This document shows, piece after piece, positions 36,386 through 44,577 of a stretch of DNA of 56,453 nucleotides (position 1 is the stretch's first letter; every line of letters starts with the position of its first letter). A program made the translations under genes and the position numbers. This stretch comes from CAZOOK01 sp964581385 (GTDB taxonomy: Bacteria; Pseudomonadota; Gammaproteobacteria; Nevskiales; Nevskiaceae): the NCBI GenBank assembly GCA_964581385.1, contig CAZOOK010000035.1, positions 1 to 56,453 of the forward strand. Direction: 5' to 3'. Below the pieces are notes generated by a model. That model saw only the letters and a program-made list of their open reading frames with translations. It searched no databases and had not been told where the DNA came from.

Positions 36386-37403
36386 ATGCCCAAGAAAATG
36401 CGCGCGGTCCAAATAGGAAAGGCGGGAGGTGCGTTCGAGTTCGTCGAGCGCGACATTCCGGAACCCGGTCGCGGCTCGGTACGCGTCAAGGTGGAGGCCT
36501 GCGGGATCTGCCACAGCGATTCGATTGTCAAGGAAGGCGTGATGCCGATCCAGTACCCGCGTATCCCGGGACACGAAGTCGTCGGCGTGATCGATGCGCT
36601 CGGCGACGGCGTCGACAACTGGAAAGAGGGCCAGCGCGTCGGCATCGGCTGGCACGGGGGCTATTGCAGCAAATGCGAGCCCTGCCGCCGCGGTCAGTTC
36701 TTCGCGTGCGTCACGGGCCAGGTTACCGGCATCACGTCGGACGGCGGCTACGCCGAGTACATGGTCGCGAGCTCGACGGCTCTGGCGCTGATTCCGGATG
36801 ACCTCGCCTTCGCGGAAGCCGGCCCGCTCGTGTGCGCAGGCGTGACCACGTTCAACGCCTTGCGCAACAGCGGCGCGGGTAGTAGGCGACACCGTGGCGA
36901 TCCTCGGTCTTGGCGGTCTCGGCCATCTGGGCGTCCAGTTCGCGGCCAGGATGGGTTTTCGGACGGTGGCGATCGCGCGCGGCAGCGACAAGGCGTCGCT
37001 TGCGAAGAAGCTGGGGGCACATCACTACATCGACAGCCAAGCGCAGGACGTCGCGGCGGAACTGCAGAGACTGGGTGGCGCGAAGGTCGTACTCGCGACG
37101 GTGACGGACGCCGGGGCGATGACGGCGACAATCGGCGGTCTCGGGGCCAACGGCAAGCTATTCGTGCTCGGCGCTCCGCACGAGCCGCTCACGGTGTCAG
37201 CGTTTCCGTTGATTGCCGGCAAGCGTGGCGTGCAGGGCTGGTATTCGGGTGTGTCGATCGACAGCCAGGACACGCTGGCATTCAGCGCGTTGACCGGCGT
37301 GAAAGCGATGATCGAGACCTATCCGCTGGAGCAGGCGTCGCAGGCTTACGAGCGGATGATGAGTGGAAAGGCGCGGTTCCGGGTCGTGCTGCAGATGAAA
37401 TAG
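36386..37403 (+). pseudogene. Zinc-dependent alcohol dehydrogenase, frameshifted
   Basis: Two frames together encode one 338-residue medium-chain dehydrogenase of the AdhP type. Frame 1 (36386 to about 36880) holds the catalytic-zinc region CGICHSDSIVKEG and PGHEVVGVIDALG and the structural-zinc cysteines in YCSKCEPCRRGQFFAC. Frame 2 (from about 36882) holds the nucleotide-binding AILGLGGLGHLGVQFAARMG and the rest to TAG 37403. One extra base near 36876-36883 (in ggtagtaggc) breaks the frame; removing one A restores ...NSGAGVGDTVAILG. It is either a recent pseudogene or a sequencing error. The intact enzyme would interconvert short-chain alcohols and aldehydes. Confidence 0.85.
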
Positions 37404-37659
37404 ATCGCGCGAGGTTATTTTATTGCCAGGCCGATTCCTGCGGCCGAGCTATTAGATTGGTATGAAACCTGACTCGGGAAATACGGGCGGAATCCACCGT
37501 CTGGTGCAACGGCCATCAATATCTGAATCGCGTCACGCCGAGCCAATAGCTGCAAGAGCATCGTGTGTCGAGGCGCGAACCATTGGAGCAGTGGACGTTC
37601 GCGCATGGCAGCCGGCAAAAACGCCAACATGGCATCGCAGCCGCTTCGGGCTACTGCGA

Positions 37660-37884
37660 TTACTTCGGCGAAGTGACCACTGACGGAGACTCGGCCTGAT
37701 GAGGAGACTTCCGGCCTTCGCGCTCCGCAACTTTCAGCTCGTGGATTTCTTCGCGATCAACAGACACGCTAGGCGGCGCCTGAATGCCGATTCTGACTTG
37801 GTTGCCCTTAATACTTAACACGGTGACAAGAACATCGTCGCCGACGACGATCGTTTCGCCGATTCGGCGGGTCAAGATCAGCAC
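37660..37884 (-). CDS. csrA: CsrA/RsmA-family carbon storage regulator
   Basis: A 74-residue RNA-binding post-transcriptional regulator. VLILTRRIGETIVVGDDV opens the protein, with GTG 37884 as start and AAGGAG upstream. The core is VLSIKGNQVRIGIQAPPSVS, with the RNA-contact segment VDREEIHELK. Most gammaproteobacterial CsrA are about 61-70 residues; this one has a polar tail (SPHQAESPSVVTSPK) beyond it. Its accessory setting suggests a paralogue additional to a housekeeping CsrA elsewhere (inference). It lies between the dehydrogenase and a Crp/Fnr regulator, 86 bp downstream of the latter on the same strand. Confidence 0.9.
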   Translation of the reverse strand: MLILTRRIGETIVVGDDVLVTVLSIKGNQVRIGIQAPPSVSVDREEIHELKVAEREGRKSPHQAESPSVVTSPK

Positions 37885-37970
37885 GGCAGTACTCCTTTGC
37901 AGCTCGTAATGTATCGACACGCAACGGTTAAACTGCAAACGTCAAGCACGTGAACGTGGAGCTCGCCTGC

Positions 37971-38822
37971 TCAGCTGGGCCGAAGGAATCGCCTACCTGG
38001 ATCGCGTATGAAGGAGGTGCATAGTATCGAGGAATCCTGAGGGAGCAGACGTTCATATTCGTTTTTCACAACCGAATAGCATTCGCACACGCGCTCTTCC
38101 AGCTTTTTTCGATCCAGAACGGTAATGTGGCCGCGGTGGTAGTGAATCAGTCCAGCAGCCTGCAACTTGAGAGCGGCTTGGGTCACTCCCTCGCGACGCG
38201 AGCCCAACAAAATTGCGATCAGATCATGCGTCATGTCCAGTTCATTGCCTGGCAGGCGGTCCAAGGTCATCAGCAGCCGGCGACACAACCGCTGTTCCAC
38301 GGTGTGATGGCGGCTGCACACGGCAGTTTGCGCGATCTGCGTAAGCTGCACCTGTGTGTAACGCAACATCAGCTGTTGCAGCGCACCACCCTGTGCACAC
38401 TCCTTCCTGAGAACGCTCGCCTTGAGTCGGTAAGCGCTGCCCGCGCTGGTCACTGATGCTCCATACGGCGTGTTTCCGCTATCCAGGAACAGGAATATGC
38501 CGACGACACCCTCATGGCCAGTGACTGCGATTTCCGTCGACGCCCCGTCTTCGGCGACGTCCAGCTTCGATATAACGCAGGTGGTTGGGAAATACAGATA
38601 GTGCTGTTCTCTACCTCTCTCATACACCACTTCCCCCTGTAGCAATTGCACGAATTCCAGGTCGGGGAGGAGGCGTGCGTAATCAGCCGTCGGCAGTGCC
38701 GCAAGAAGACCATTCTGTGTGGGAGTTGACCAGGGCATCACGCGGGCCGACCGAACTGCATGGGCTTCCTGGCGGCGACCTGAGGTGCGAGCAACGGGTA
38801 GGACTTTTGCAGAATGTTCCAC
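37971..38822 (-). CDS. Crp/Fnr-family transcription regulator
   Basis: 283 residues with GTG 38822 as start, supported by AAGGAG 8 nt upstream. The N-terminal half is a cyclic-nucleotide-binding-type beta-roll (LEFVQLLQGEVVYERGREQH, TEIAVTGHEGVVGIFLFL). The C-terminal half is a Crp-type helix-turn-helix (MTHDLIAILLGSRREGVTQA, LKLQAAGLIHYHRGHITVLD). No N-terminal Cys cluster of the FNR kind is visible and the cAMP pocket residues are not conserved, so the signal is unknown. Such proteins commonly regulate anaerobic or stress genes. It probably shares a transcript with csrA downstream. Confidence 0.9.
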   Translation of the reverse strand: MEHSAKVLPVARTSGRRQEAHAVRSARVMPWSTPTQNGLLAALPTADYARLLPDLEFVQLLQGEVVYERGREQHYLYFPTTCVISKLDVAEDGASTEIAVTGHEGVVGIFLFLDSGNTPYGASVTSAGSAYRLKASVLRKECAQGGALQQLMLRYTQVQLTQIAQTAVCSRHHTVEQRLCRRLLMTLDRLPGNELDMTHDLIAILLGSRREGVTQAALKLQAAGLIHYHRGHITVLDRKKLEERVCECYSVVKNEYERLLPQDSSILCTSFIRDPGRRFLRPS

Positions 38823-39243
38823 GTCTTAATCTCCTTGCGCCTGATAGGAGCGAACCATGAAGTAGCGGATCGGCTTACATGGCCACCCTCTAATGGACAC
38901 CGCTCTGTCGCCAAAGTTGTAGACCGTCAAAGCGGCGCCGACCTCAACGATTACGCAGTATTCGCGGATGCGGCGGTTGAAACTGCGCGAGTGCTGATGT
39001 GCTTAACGTTGACGCTGCCAAGAGCAGAACGCGCACTTATGGTTGACGATGCATTTCCGTACCTCGTCGAATTCAAATGGAACAGCGGACGAGTACGAGG
39101 AGTATCGTTGGCGGAATTCAAAACTGCTCCTCACCGCCTGAACTCACACTGAACTGGCATAACGATGCTGGGCTTCGGAATGACTAGGCAGTACGGTCAT
39201 TCACTGCTAGCGCGGACGGATTCGTTCCCAGTCCGGCATTCGA
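38823..39243. other. Gene-free stretch of about 420 bp
   Basis: It contains the promoter side of the Crp/Fnr gene and the 3' side of the desaturase. A plus-strand frame (38814-39152) without ribosome site or family likeness is not accepted as a gene. Confidence 0.4.
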
Positions 39244-40326
39244 TTATTTACCGTCGTTTAATTTGCGACTTCCCGATTGCTGTTCCCCAGGCCGTCGCTT
39301 TTGATCCCTTCGCGCCTGTCTCATACGTCCGTAGCCGACCAGCTTTTTCGCCTTCTCGTCCCAAAGGCGCAGGGTCAACGATTTCAAACTGGAGAAAAAT
39401 GTAAGGGGCTTGACCTGCTGAAACAGTGGGTCAGCCTCATGGCACTTCTGTAGATTGTAATTGGGAATACGCGCGCTCAGATGATGGATATGGTGGAAGC
39501 CGATGTTGCCCGAGAACCACTGCATGATCTTCGGCAGCTTGTAGAAGGAGCTGCCTTGCAGGGCGGCTGCCATATACTCCCAATTGTCGCCGCGTTCCCA
39601 GTAAGCGTTTTCGAACTGATGTTGCACATAAAACATCCACACGCCGATTCCGCCTCCCACCGCCATCACGATCAGCTGGATCAGCACGTAGGCCGCGATG
39701 CCGAACACCCGGCTCAGCCCGACGGCCACGCAGAGAATCGCCAGGTTCGTCCACCAAACCGAAAGGCGTTCACGCCGGTCAGACTCCGATGAGGGAAGCC
39801 GCTGCTCCAGCACAAACAAGTACAAAGGGGCCACGACGAACAGCACGACCGGATTGCGCGCCAGCCGATATGCGAACCGCTTCCATCGCGACGACTCCAG
39901 GTATTCCTGTACCGTCATAGTCCAGACATCGCCGGTGCCGCGCTTGTCCAGCTGGCCCGCGGTGCTGTGATGGATCGCGTGTTCCCACCGCCATTGGTAA
40001 TAAGGCGTGAACGTCAGCACGCCGGCGATGAATCCAACGACGTCATTGGCCCACCTCGACTTGAAATAGGAGCCATGGCCGCAGTCGTGAAAAATGATGA
40101 AAATGCGAACCAGGAAGGCGCCCGCGAGCAGGGCCAGCGGCACGGTCAGCCACCAGGATGCTGCCAGGCTCAAATACATGAAATACCAGAGCAGCGCGTA
40201 GGGGACGAAGGTGTTAATGATCTGCCACATCGCACGTCCAGTCGATGGCTGCCGATACTTCTCAACAATCTGCCGCCACGCAGCCTTGTCAGGCCGGATT
40301 GCTGGAATGGACGTTGAATTGGCCAT
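39244..40326 (-). CDS. Membrane fatty acid desaturase
   Basis: A 360-residue integral membrane di-iron enzyme. All three histidine boxes are present: HDCGHGS, EHAIHHSTAG and GFHHIHHLS, with membrane helix pairs between them (YALLWYFMYLSLAASWWLTV and others). The family introduces double bonds into membrane lipid acyl chains, and the box pattern matches DesA/omega-6-like bacterial acyl-lipid desaturases. ATG 40326 (MANSTSIPAIRPDK) has GGAGG 7 nt upstream and is preferred to an upstream extension to 40422. The C-terminus is basic and polar (RRDQKRRPGEQQSGSR). Confidence 0.92.
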   Translation of the reverse strand: MANSTSIPAIRPDKAAWRQIVEKYRQPSTGRAMWQIINTFVPYALLWYFMYLSLAASWWLTVPLALLAGAFLVRIFIIFHDCGHGSYFKSRWANDVVGFIAGVLTFTPYYQWRWEHAIHHSTAGQLDKRGTGDVWTMTVQEYLESSRWKRFAYRLARNPVVLFVVAPLYLFVLEQRLPSSESDRRERLSVWWTNLAILCVAVGLSRVFGIAAYVLIQLIVMAVGGGIGVWMFYVQHQFENAYWERGDNWEYMAAALQGSSFYKLPKIMQWFSGNIGFHHIHHLSARIPNYNLQKCHEADPLFQQVKPLTFFSSLKSLTLRLWDEKAKKLVGYGRMRQARRDQKRRPGEQQSGSRKLNDGK

Positions 40327-40723
40327 CGCGTAGCCTCCGATGTTTCCTGAGTCATTGCCGCGCCAACGGTGTGGATCGAGATAGCGCCCCGCCCCCAAGG
40401 GGCGTCCTTCATATTTGATCAAATGCCTGATCCGAAGGTTCGATTGGGAACCGACACAGCGTAGTTGAATGAGAGGGGCTGTGGAGAAGGCCGTCTGTGA
40501 TGACGGGGTGGAACCCCGGCCATATCAATGGCTGCCGACCAGAGGCCTCCTGGCCTGAGGTTTATTGTAAGCTCGTGGATCTTCGGACGCGTTCTTAATC
40601 CGAGCGGCTCTAGCCACTGTTGAACAGGAATATGAGCACCGCGGAGCCGCAAAGAAGCTCTAACCTCGCGGTGATCGAGCTGCTCCGCCGAGGGAGCGGG
40701 GTGCTGTAACCGGTGCGATAACG
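40327..40723. other. Divergent intergenic region between desaturase and darP
   Basis: About 400 bp. Immediately upstream of the desaturase lie a GC-rich hairpin (around 40384-40403, CGCCCC/GGGGCG) and a perfect 12-bp palindrome at 40413-40424. No gene is recognised. Confidence 0.45.
40413..40424. promoter_or_regulatory. Perfect palindrome ATTTGATCAAAT upstream of the desaturase
   Basis: A 12-bp perfect dyad 87 bp upstream of the desaturase start. It could be an operator for a dimeric regulator. It is not an FNR box, which needs four bases between TTGAT and ATCAA. Confidence 0.3.
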
Positions 40724-41287
40724 ATGCGACGACAGCGGGACGAGGACGAAGATGACGACAGTGCGTACGAAAGCCGTACGCAGGCGAAGAAGGCTGCGCA
40801 CGACCAGCAAGATCTGGCTAATGCTCTGTTAGAGCTGCCTGCCGCCGAGCTTGAACAGCTCGACTTGCCCGAGGCGCTGCGCGAGGCCTTCACGCAGTAC
40901 CACTCTCTCCGCAGTTTCGAAGCGCGCCGCCGTCAGGCCAAATACGTCGGCAAGCTGTTGCGTCAGGCCGATCCAGAACGCTTGCATGAAGCGCTGGAGG
41001 CCAGCCGTGCGCGACGCGCCCAGGAAGGCCGCGCGCAACAGCTGATCGAGCAGTGGCGCGAGCGATTGATGGCTGACGACAATGAGCTGACCGAATGGGG
41101 TGCGGCCTATCCCGGCGGTGTCACGCCAGCGTTGCGTGCGTTGATTCGCGATGCGCGTCGCGAGAACACGGCAGCGGCCGGCGGTGACGCCAATGCACGG
41201 AAAGGCCGTGCTTATCGCGCTTTGTTCCGAGCGCTGCGTGACACCGCGCAAGCGGCTGCACAGCAGCCTTCGACGCCGCAGGCGTAG
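40724..41287 (+). CDS. darP: Ribosome biogenesis factor DarP (YjgA, DUF615)
   Basis: A 187-residue, highly charged helical protein that binds late 50S precursors and assists 23S rRNA domain maturation. Diagnostic segments: SRTQAKKAAHDQQDLANALL, FTQYHSLRSFEARRRQAKYVGK with LLR, and GRAYRALFRALRDT near the end. The length is normal. The acidic start RRQRDEDEDDD is typical. It is convergent with the GST gene, only 9 bp apart, and no terminator is visible between them. Confidence 0.93.
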   Translation: MRRQRDEDEDDDSAYESRTQAKKAAHDQQDLANALLELPAAELEQLDLPEALREAFTQYHSLRSFEARRRQAKYVGKLLRQADPERLHEALEASRARRAQEGRAQQLIEQWRERLMADDNELTEWGAAYPGGVTPALRALIRDARRENTAAAGGDANARKGRAYRALFRALRDTAQAAAQQPSTPQA

Positions 41288-41296
41288 TCCGTGACT

Positions 41297-41956
41297 TCAG
41301 TCGCGATCCGGCGCGCCCAGCGGAAAGAACGAGCGATAGGGGCGCGCTTCGTCCACCGCGCGCGCGAACGATGGTCGTGCCAATAGGCGCTTGCGGTAGG
41401 CGATGATGTTGGGGAATTGCATGCCGAGTGGATGCGCCCAGTCCGCGTAGAACAACGCCGGCGCGGCGGAGCAGTCCGCCAGGGTGAAGCTGCTTCCGGC
41501 TGCCCACTCACGGTTTTGCAGGCGTGGCTCCAGCCAGCGGTAGGCGGTGTCGAGCATCTGTCTTGCTTCTTTGGTTCCTTGCTGGTCGCGGTTCTCCGCG
41601 GCGCGCAGGCTGTCGCCCACCAGCTTCTGCATCGGTGTGTGAATGTAGAGATCGAAGAAGCGATCCAGAAAGCGTACTTCGAGTGCGGTTTCCGGCCCGT
41701 CTGGAATCAGGCGCAACGCACCGCGGTGGTATAGCTGCAGATGTTCGATAATGATGCTCGATTCCACGACCGTGCGGCCGTCATCCAACAACAAGGGAAA
41801 ACGTTTGAACGGCCACAGCTGTTCCAGCTCGGCGTCGAACTGGGGATAATCCGGCCCCGGCATGCAGTATTCGAAGGCGATTCCGTTTTCGTATAAAGCG
41901 ATCAGCACCTTTTGGCAGTAGGACGAAAACGGATGCGCATAAAGTTTGAGGCTCAG
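41297..41956 (-). CDS. Glutathione S-transferase-like protein, apparent CTG start
   Basis: A 219-residue GST-fold protein. The thioredoxin-like N-terminal domain is LKLYAHPFSSYCQKVLIALY; the cis-Pro region is RFPLLLDDGRTVVESSIIIE; the helical domain contains FTLADCSAAPALFYADWAHP. No ATG, GTG or TTG exists at the proper N-terminus. In frame, CTG 41956-41954 stands where homologues have ATG (…SLKLYAHPFSSYC), exactly 6 nt after AAAGGAG. An internal GTG at 41908 would delete the first strand and the SYC glutathione-site loop, so CTG is preferred. It probably conjugates or reduces electrophiles with glutathione; the substrate is unknown. Confidence 0.8.
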   Translation of the reverse strand: MSLKLYAHPFSSYCQKVLIALYENGIAFEYCMPGPDYPQFDAELEQLWPFKRFPLLLDDGRTVVESSIIIEHLQLYHRGALRLIPDGPETALEVRFLDRFFDLYIHTPMQKLVGDSLRAAENRDQQGTKEARQMLDTAYRWLEPRLQNREWAAGSSFTLADCSAAPALFYADWAHPLGMQFPNIIAYRKRLLARPSFARAVDEARPYRSFFPLGAPDRD

Positions 41957-42054
41957 AGTGGGCTCCTTTGTCGGTATCTGTCCAAAATGAGCATATCGCC
42001 CCGATTACGTATGAGGCAATACAGGCCACTATCGCGCCGCATCCGGCTAGCGGG

Positions 42055-42903
42055 CTATCGCGCTTTAACCGCCACTACCCCATCGCCGTTCAACTCGGTT
42101 GTAAACCCGGCGCGTTGTAACCGAGTTGCTACTTCGTTGGGCACATCGCGTCGGCTGGTCAGCTTATTCGGCGTGCCGGTGTAATGAAACAACTTGCCCC
42201 GGCGCTTGAGCACCCTAGCCAGCTGGCCGTAGAACGCTTGCGAATACAATTCTCCGGCGATGCCGAAACGCGGCGGGTCGTGCAAGATTGCGTCCACAGA
42301 CTCGTCTGGCAGCGTTGCAATCTCCTCGACGATATCTCCATTCGTGAGCGTCAATGCGCTTTTCATCCCATGCGGGCCGGCGCACTCGGGTGACCAGGGA
42401 TTGAGGCTGCGCAGCCAGATCACGTCGGGATTCTTTTCATAGGAATTCACCTGCAGAGCGTGGCCGTGCAAACACCACGCGGCGAAATAGCCCAGGCCGC
42501 CGCAAGTGTCCAGAATTACCTTGCCGCGCGGCTGAATCAGGCCGACTTTGCGTTCGGCATCTGCATAAGGTGAGATTCGCGCGGTGGGCAGCATCTTGAT
42601 GCCATCAATTTCGAACGTGGGTGGCCCCCATTCTGTTGGCACCAACTTGATCAATGAATTGGTGAATCGCGCCGCTGGCTGAAAGCCCCCGCTGACCCAG
42701 TGGTAAATCGTTCTGTCCTTGCAGACGTCCAGAAAGGGGAAATGACGGCCGTTCCACATCCATCCTGATGCGCCGATCTCGACACTGGTCGCGGAACGAC
42801 CAAGGTCAAGTGAGCATTCAGCCACAGAACTACCGGCAGCCCTGGCCGCGAGCAATGCTTCATGTACCCGTGTGGTCAGCAGCGGACTTGTATTCTCGCT
42901 CAC
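42055..42903 (-). CDS. COG2521-like SAM-dependent methyltransferase
   Basis: 282 residues. After an N-terminal beta-rich part (SATSVEIGASGWMWNGRHFP) comes a Rossmann methyltransferase: motif I VILDTCGGLGYFAAWCLHGH, acidic loop VNSYEKNPDVIWLRSLNPW, motif III LTNGDIVEEIATLP, motif IV HDPPRFGIAGELYSQ (D-P-P-R in place of N/DPPY), and FYGQLARVLKRRGKLFHYTG. This combination resembles COG2521 predicted methyltransferases, best known in Archaea and scattered in Bacteria; DPP[RY] motifs are usual for nucleic-acid or amino-N methylation. The start is GTG 42903 with a weak ribosome site. The target is unknown. Confidence 0.75.
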   Translation of the reverse strand: MSENTSPLLTTRVHEALLAARAAGSSVAECSLDLGRSATSVEIGASGWMWNGRHFPFLDVCKDRTIYHWVSGGFQPAARFTNSLIKLVPTEWGPPTFEIDGIKMLPTARISPYADAERKVGLIQPRGKVILDTCGGLGYFAAWCLHGHALQVNSYEKNPDVIWLRSLNPWSPECAGPHGMKSALTLTNGDIVEEIATLPDESVDAILHDPPRFGIAGELYSQAFYGQLARVLKRRGKLFHYTGTPNKLTSRRDVPNEVATRLQRAGFTTELNGDGVVAVKAR

Positions 42904-43052
42904 AGCACTTTGGTTTCCAGATTAGTCAGAAGAGACTTCTGACTATTTTGCCGTTTAGCTGGACGTGGGCTCACTCACCTGCGGCAACGGATTGTTAAAG
43001 CTAGTTTGTATCGCAGTGGGACGCTTGCGGGAACCCCAAGGGAAACCCGGAC

Positions 43053-43076
43053 AAAAAAGAAGCCGCATTAAGCGGC
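43053..43076 (-). terminator. Rho-independent terminator after tRNA-Asn
   Basis: On the minus strand the stem GCCGC / GCGGC with loop TTAAT is followed by TTCTTTTTT. It starts 22 nt beyond the CCA end of the tRNA. Confidence 0.85.
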
Positions 43077-43098
43077 CCTTTCAATATATTGATTTAAT

Positions 43099-43174
43099 TG
43101 GCTCCCCGAGTAGGACTCGAACCTACGACCCAGCGATTAACAGTCGCTTGCTCTACCGACTGAGCTATCGGGGA
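43099..43174 (-). tRNA. tRNA-Asn (anticodon GTT)
   Basis: 76 nt including an encoded CCA. On the minus strand it begins TCCCCGATAGCTCAG and ends TCGGGGAGCCA. The acceptor stem TCCCCGA/TCGGGGA pairs fully, the D-arm holds GGTAGAGC, the anticodon loop is CTGTTAA with GTT in the centre, and the T-arm is GTAGGTTCGAGTCCTAC. All canonical bases are present. It has its own terminator at 43053-43076. Confidence 0.98.
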
Positions 43175-43229
43175 ATACCGTGAAGAAGGGGCGTATTTTA
43201 GCCGAGACGGGAACTAACGCAATGGCAAT

Positions 43230-44432
43230 TCACGCACCAGCGAATTTGGCGATGCGTTCGAGGCATTTTTTCAGGATTTCGTCGCTAGTCGCAAATGATA
43301 GACGCAGATGTCCAGGCGTGCCGAAAGCCGAGCCCGGCACCAGCGCAACCAGTGCTTCGTTGAGCAACTTATCCGCCAGCGCTAGATCATCTTTTACGCC
43401 GAGCCGGGCGATCAGGCCGGACACGTCCGGAAACACGTAAAAAGTGCCATCACCCGGCAGGCAGCGGATGCCCGGAATCCTGTTGAGCCCTTCGACCAGC
43501 AGATCGTGCCGGCGCTTGAACGCCTTGGTCATCTCTGCGACGCAGGCCTGGTCGCCGTTCAGCGCGGTCTCGGCCGCGACCTGCGCGATCGAGGTCGGAT
43601 TCGATGTGCTCTGGCTCTGGATGTCAGCCATCGCCTGGATGATCGGCTTCGGACCGCAGGCCCAGCCGATGCGCCAGCCGGTCATCGCATAGGTCTTCGA
43701 TACCGCATGAATGACCACCGTGCGCTCGTACAAGTCCGGGCAGGCGTTGATGATGTTTGAAAACGGCTCTTTCGCCCACAGGATTTTTTCGTACATGTCA
43801 TCGGTCGCGATGACGATGCGCGGATGCTTGCGCAGCACCTCGCCGAGCGCGGTCAGTTCAGCCTTGGTATAGGCCATGCCGGACGGGTTCGACGGACTGT
43901 TCAGAAAGATCAGCTTGCCGCGCGGCGTGATCGCGGCTTCGAGCTGCGCGGCGGTGATCTTGTAGCGCGTTGCCGCGCTGGTCTCGATGATCACCGGTTT
44001 GCCGTCGGCCAGCAGCGCCATATCCGGATAGCTGACCCAGAACGGCGCCGGGATGATGACCTCGTCGCTGCTGTTGAGGATCGCTTGGCACAGGTTGTAG
44101 CAAGCCTGCTTGCCACCGCAGGATACGATGACCTGGCTCGGTTCGTACTTAAGGCCGTTGTCGCGTTCGTGCTTGGCGATCACCGCCTTTTTCAGGCTCG
44201 GCGTACCGCCGACCGGCGTGTATTTGGTGAAGCCGTCGCGGATCGCTTTCTCGCCGGCGGCCTTGACGTGCGCGGGCGTGTCGAAATCCGGCTCGCCGGC
44301 ACCCAGCGACAGCACGTCCTTGCCCTGCGCTTTCAGCTCGCCCGCCTTGGCGGTGACGGCAAGGGTCGGAGACGGCTTGATACGGCGGACGCGATCGGCG
44401 AGCTGGAATTCCACGGTGTTTTTCCCGGTCAT
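43230..44432 (-). CDS. PLP-dependent aspartate-type aminotransferase (class I)
   Basis: A 400-residue fold-type I aminotransferase of the Ib (thermophile AspC-like) group. LSLGAGEPDFDTPAHVKAAG at the N-terminus, YTPVGGTPSLKKAV, NSPSNPSGMAYTKAEL, the PLP lysine in SKTYAMTGWRIG, and the carboxylate-binding Arg in HLRLSFATSDEIL are all present. The likely reaction is aspartate + 2-oxoglutarate to oxaloacetate + glutamate, although this group can be broad. ATG 44432 is the start. It reads toward tRNA-Asn, 55 bp away, and is divergent from uvrB. The symbol is left blank because AspC and related paralogues cannot be told apart here. Confidence 0.92.
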   Translation of the reverse strand: MTGKNTVEFQLADRVRRIKPSPTLAVTAKAGELKAQGKDVLSLGAGEPDFDTPAHVKAAGEKAIRDGFTKYTPVGGTPSLKKAVIAKHERDNGLKYEPSQVIVSCGGKQACYNLCQAILNSSDEVIIPAPFWVSYPDMALLADGKPVIIETSAATRYKITAAQLEAAITPRGKLIFLNSPSNPSGMAYTKAELTALGEVLRKHPRIVIATDDMYEKILWAKEPFSNIINACPDLYERTVVIHAVSKTYAMTGWRIGWACGPKPIIQAMADIQSQSTSNPTSIAQVAAETALNGDQACVAEMTKAFKRRHDLLVEGLNRIPGIRCLPGDGTFYVFPDVSGLIARLGVKDDLALADKLLNEALVALVPGSAFGTPGHLRLSFATSDEILKKCLERIAKFAGA

Positions 44433-44577
44433 GCAATGGTCATAAAGGGCGCGAAAGGATAGCGGAAAACGGTGACCGTATGGGAGCCCCGGCCCGATTC
44501 AGCACTTTGCTCTACGCGATCCGGCTGACGCGATCGCAGGCCTGGAAAAGCGCGTCGTCCGGCCGCATGATGGCCGG

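Noticed and set aside
38814..39152. 112-codon plus-strand frame between the Crp/Fnr and desaturase genes
   Set aside because: It starts inside the Crp/Fnr leader antisense to its ribosome site; no family or start signal supports it.
40413..40424. FNR/ANR box upstream of the desaturase
   Set aside because: The palindrome TTTGATCAAA lacks the four-base spacer between the half-sites required for FNR.
43080..43180. tRNA-Asn as an integration site for a genomic island
   Set aside because: No integrase and no repeated 3' tRNA fragment were seen in the window; the gene and its terminator look undisturbed.
44433..44577. Possible LexA/SOS box upstream of uvrB
   Set aside because: No CTGT-N8-ACAG or Xanthomonas-type TTAGTA-like dyad could be found in the intergenic region.
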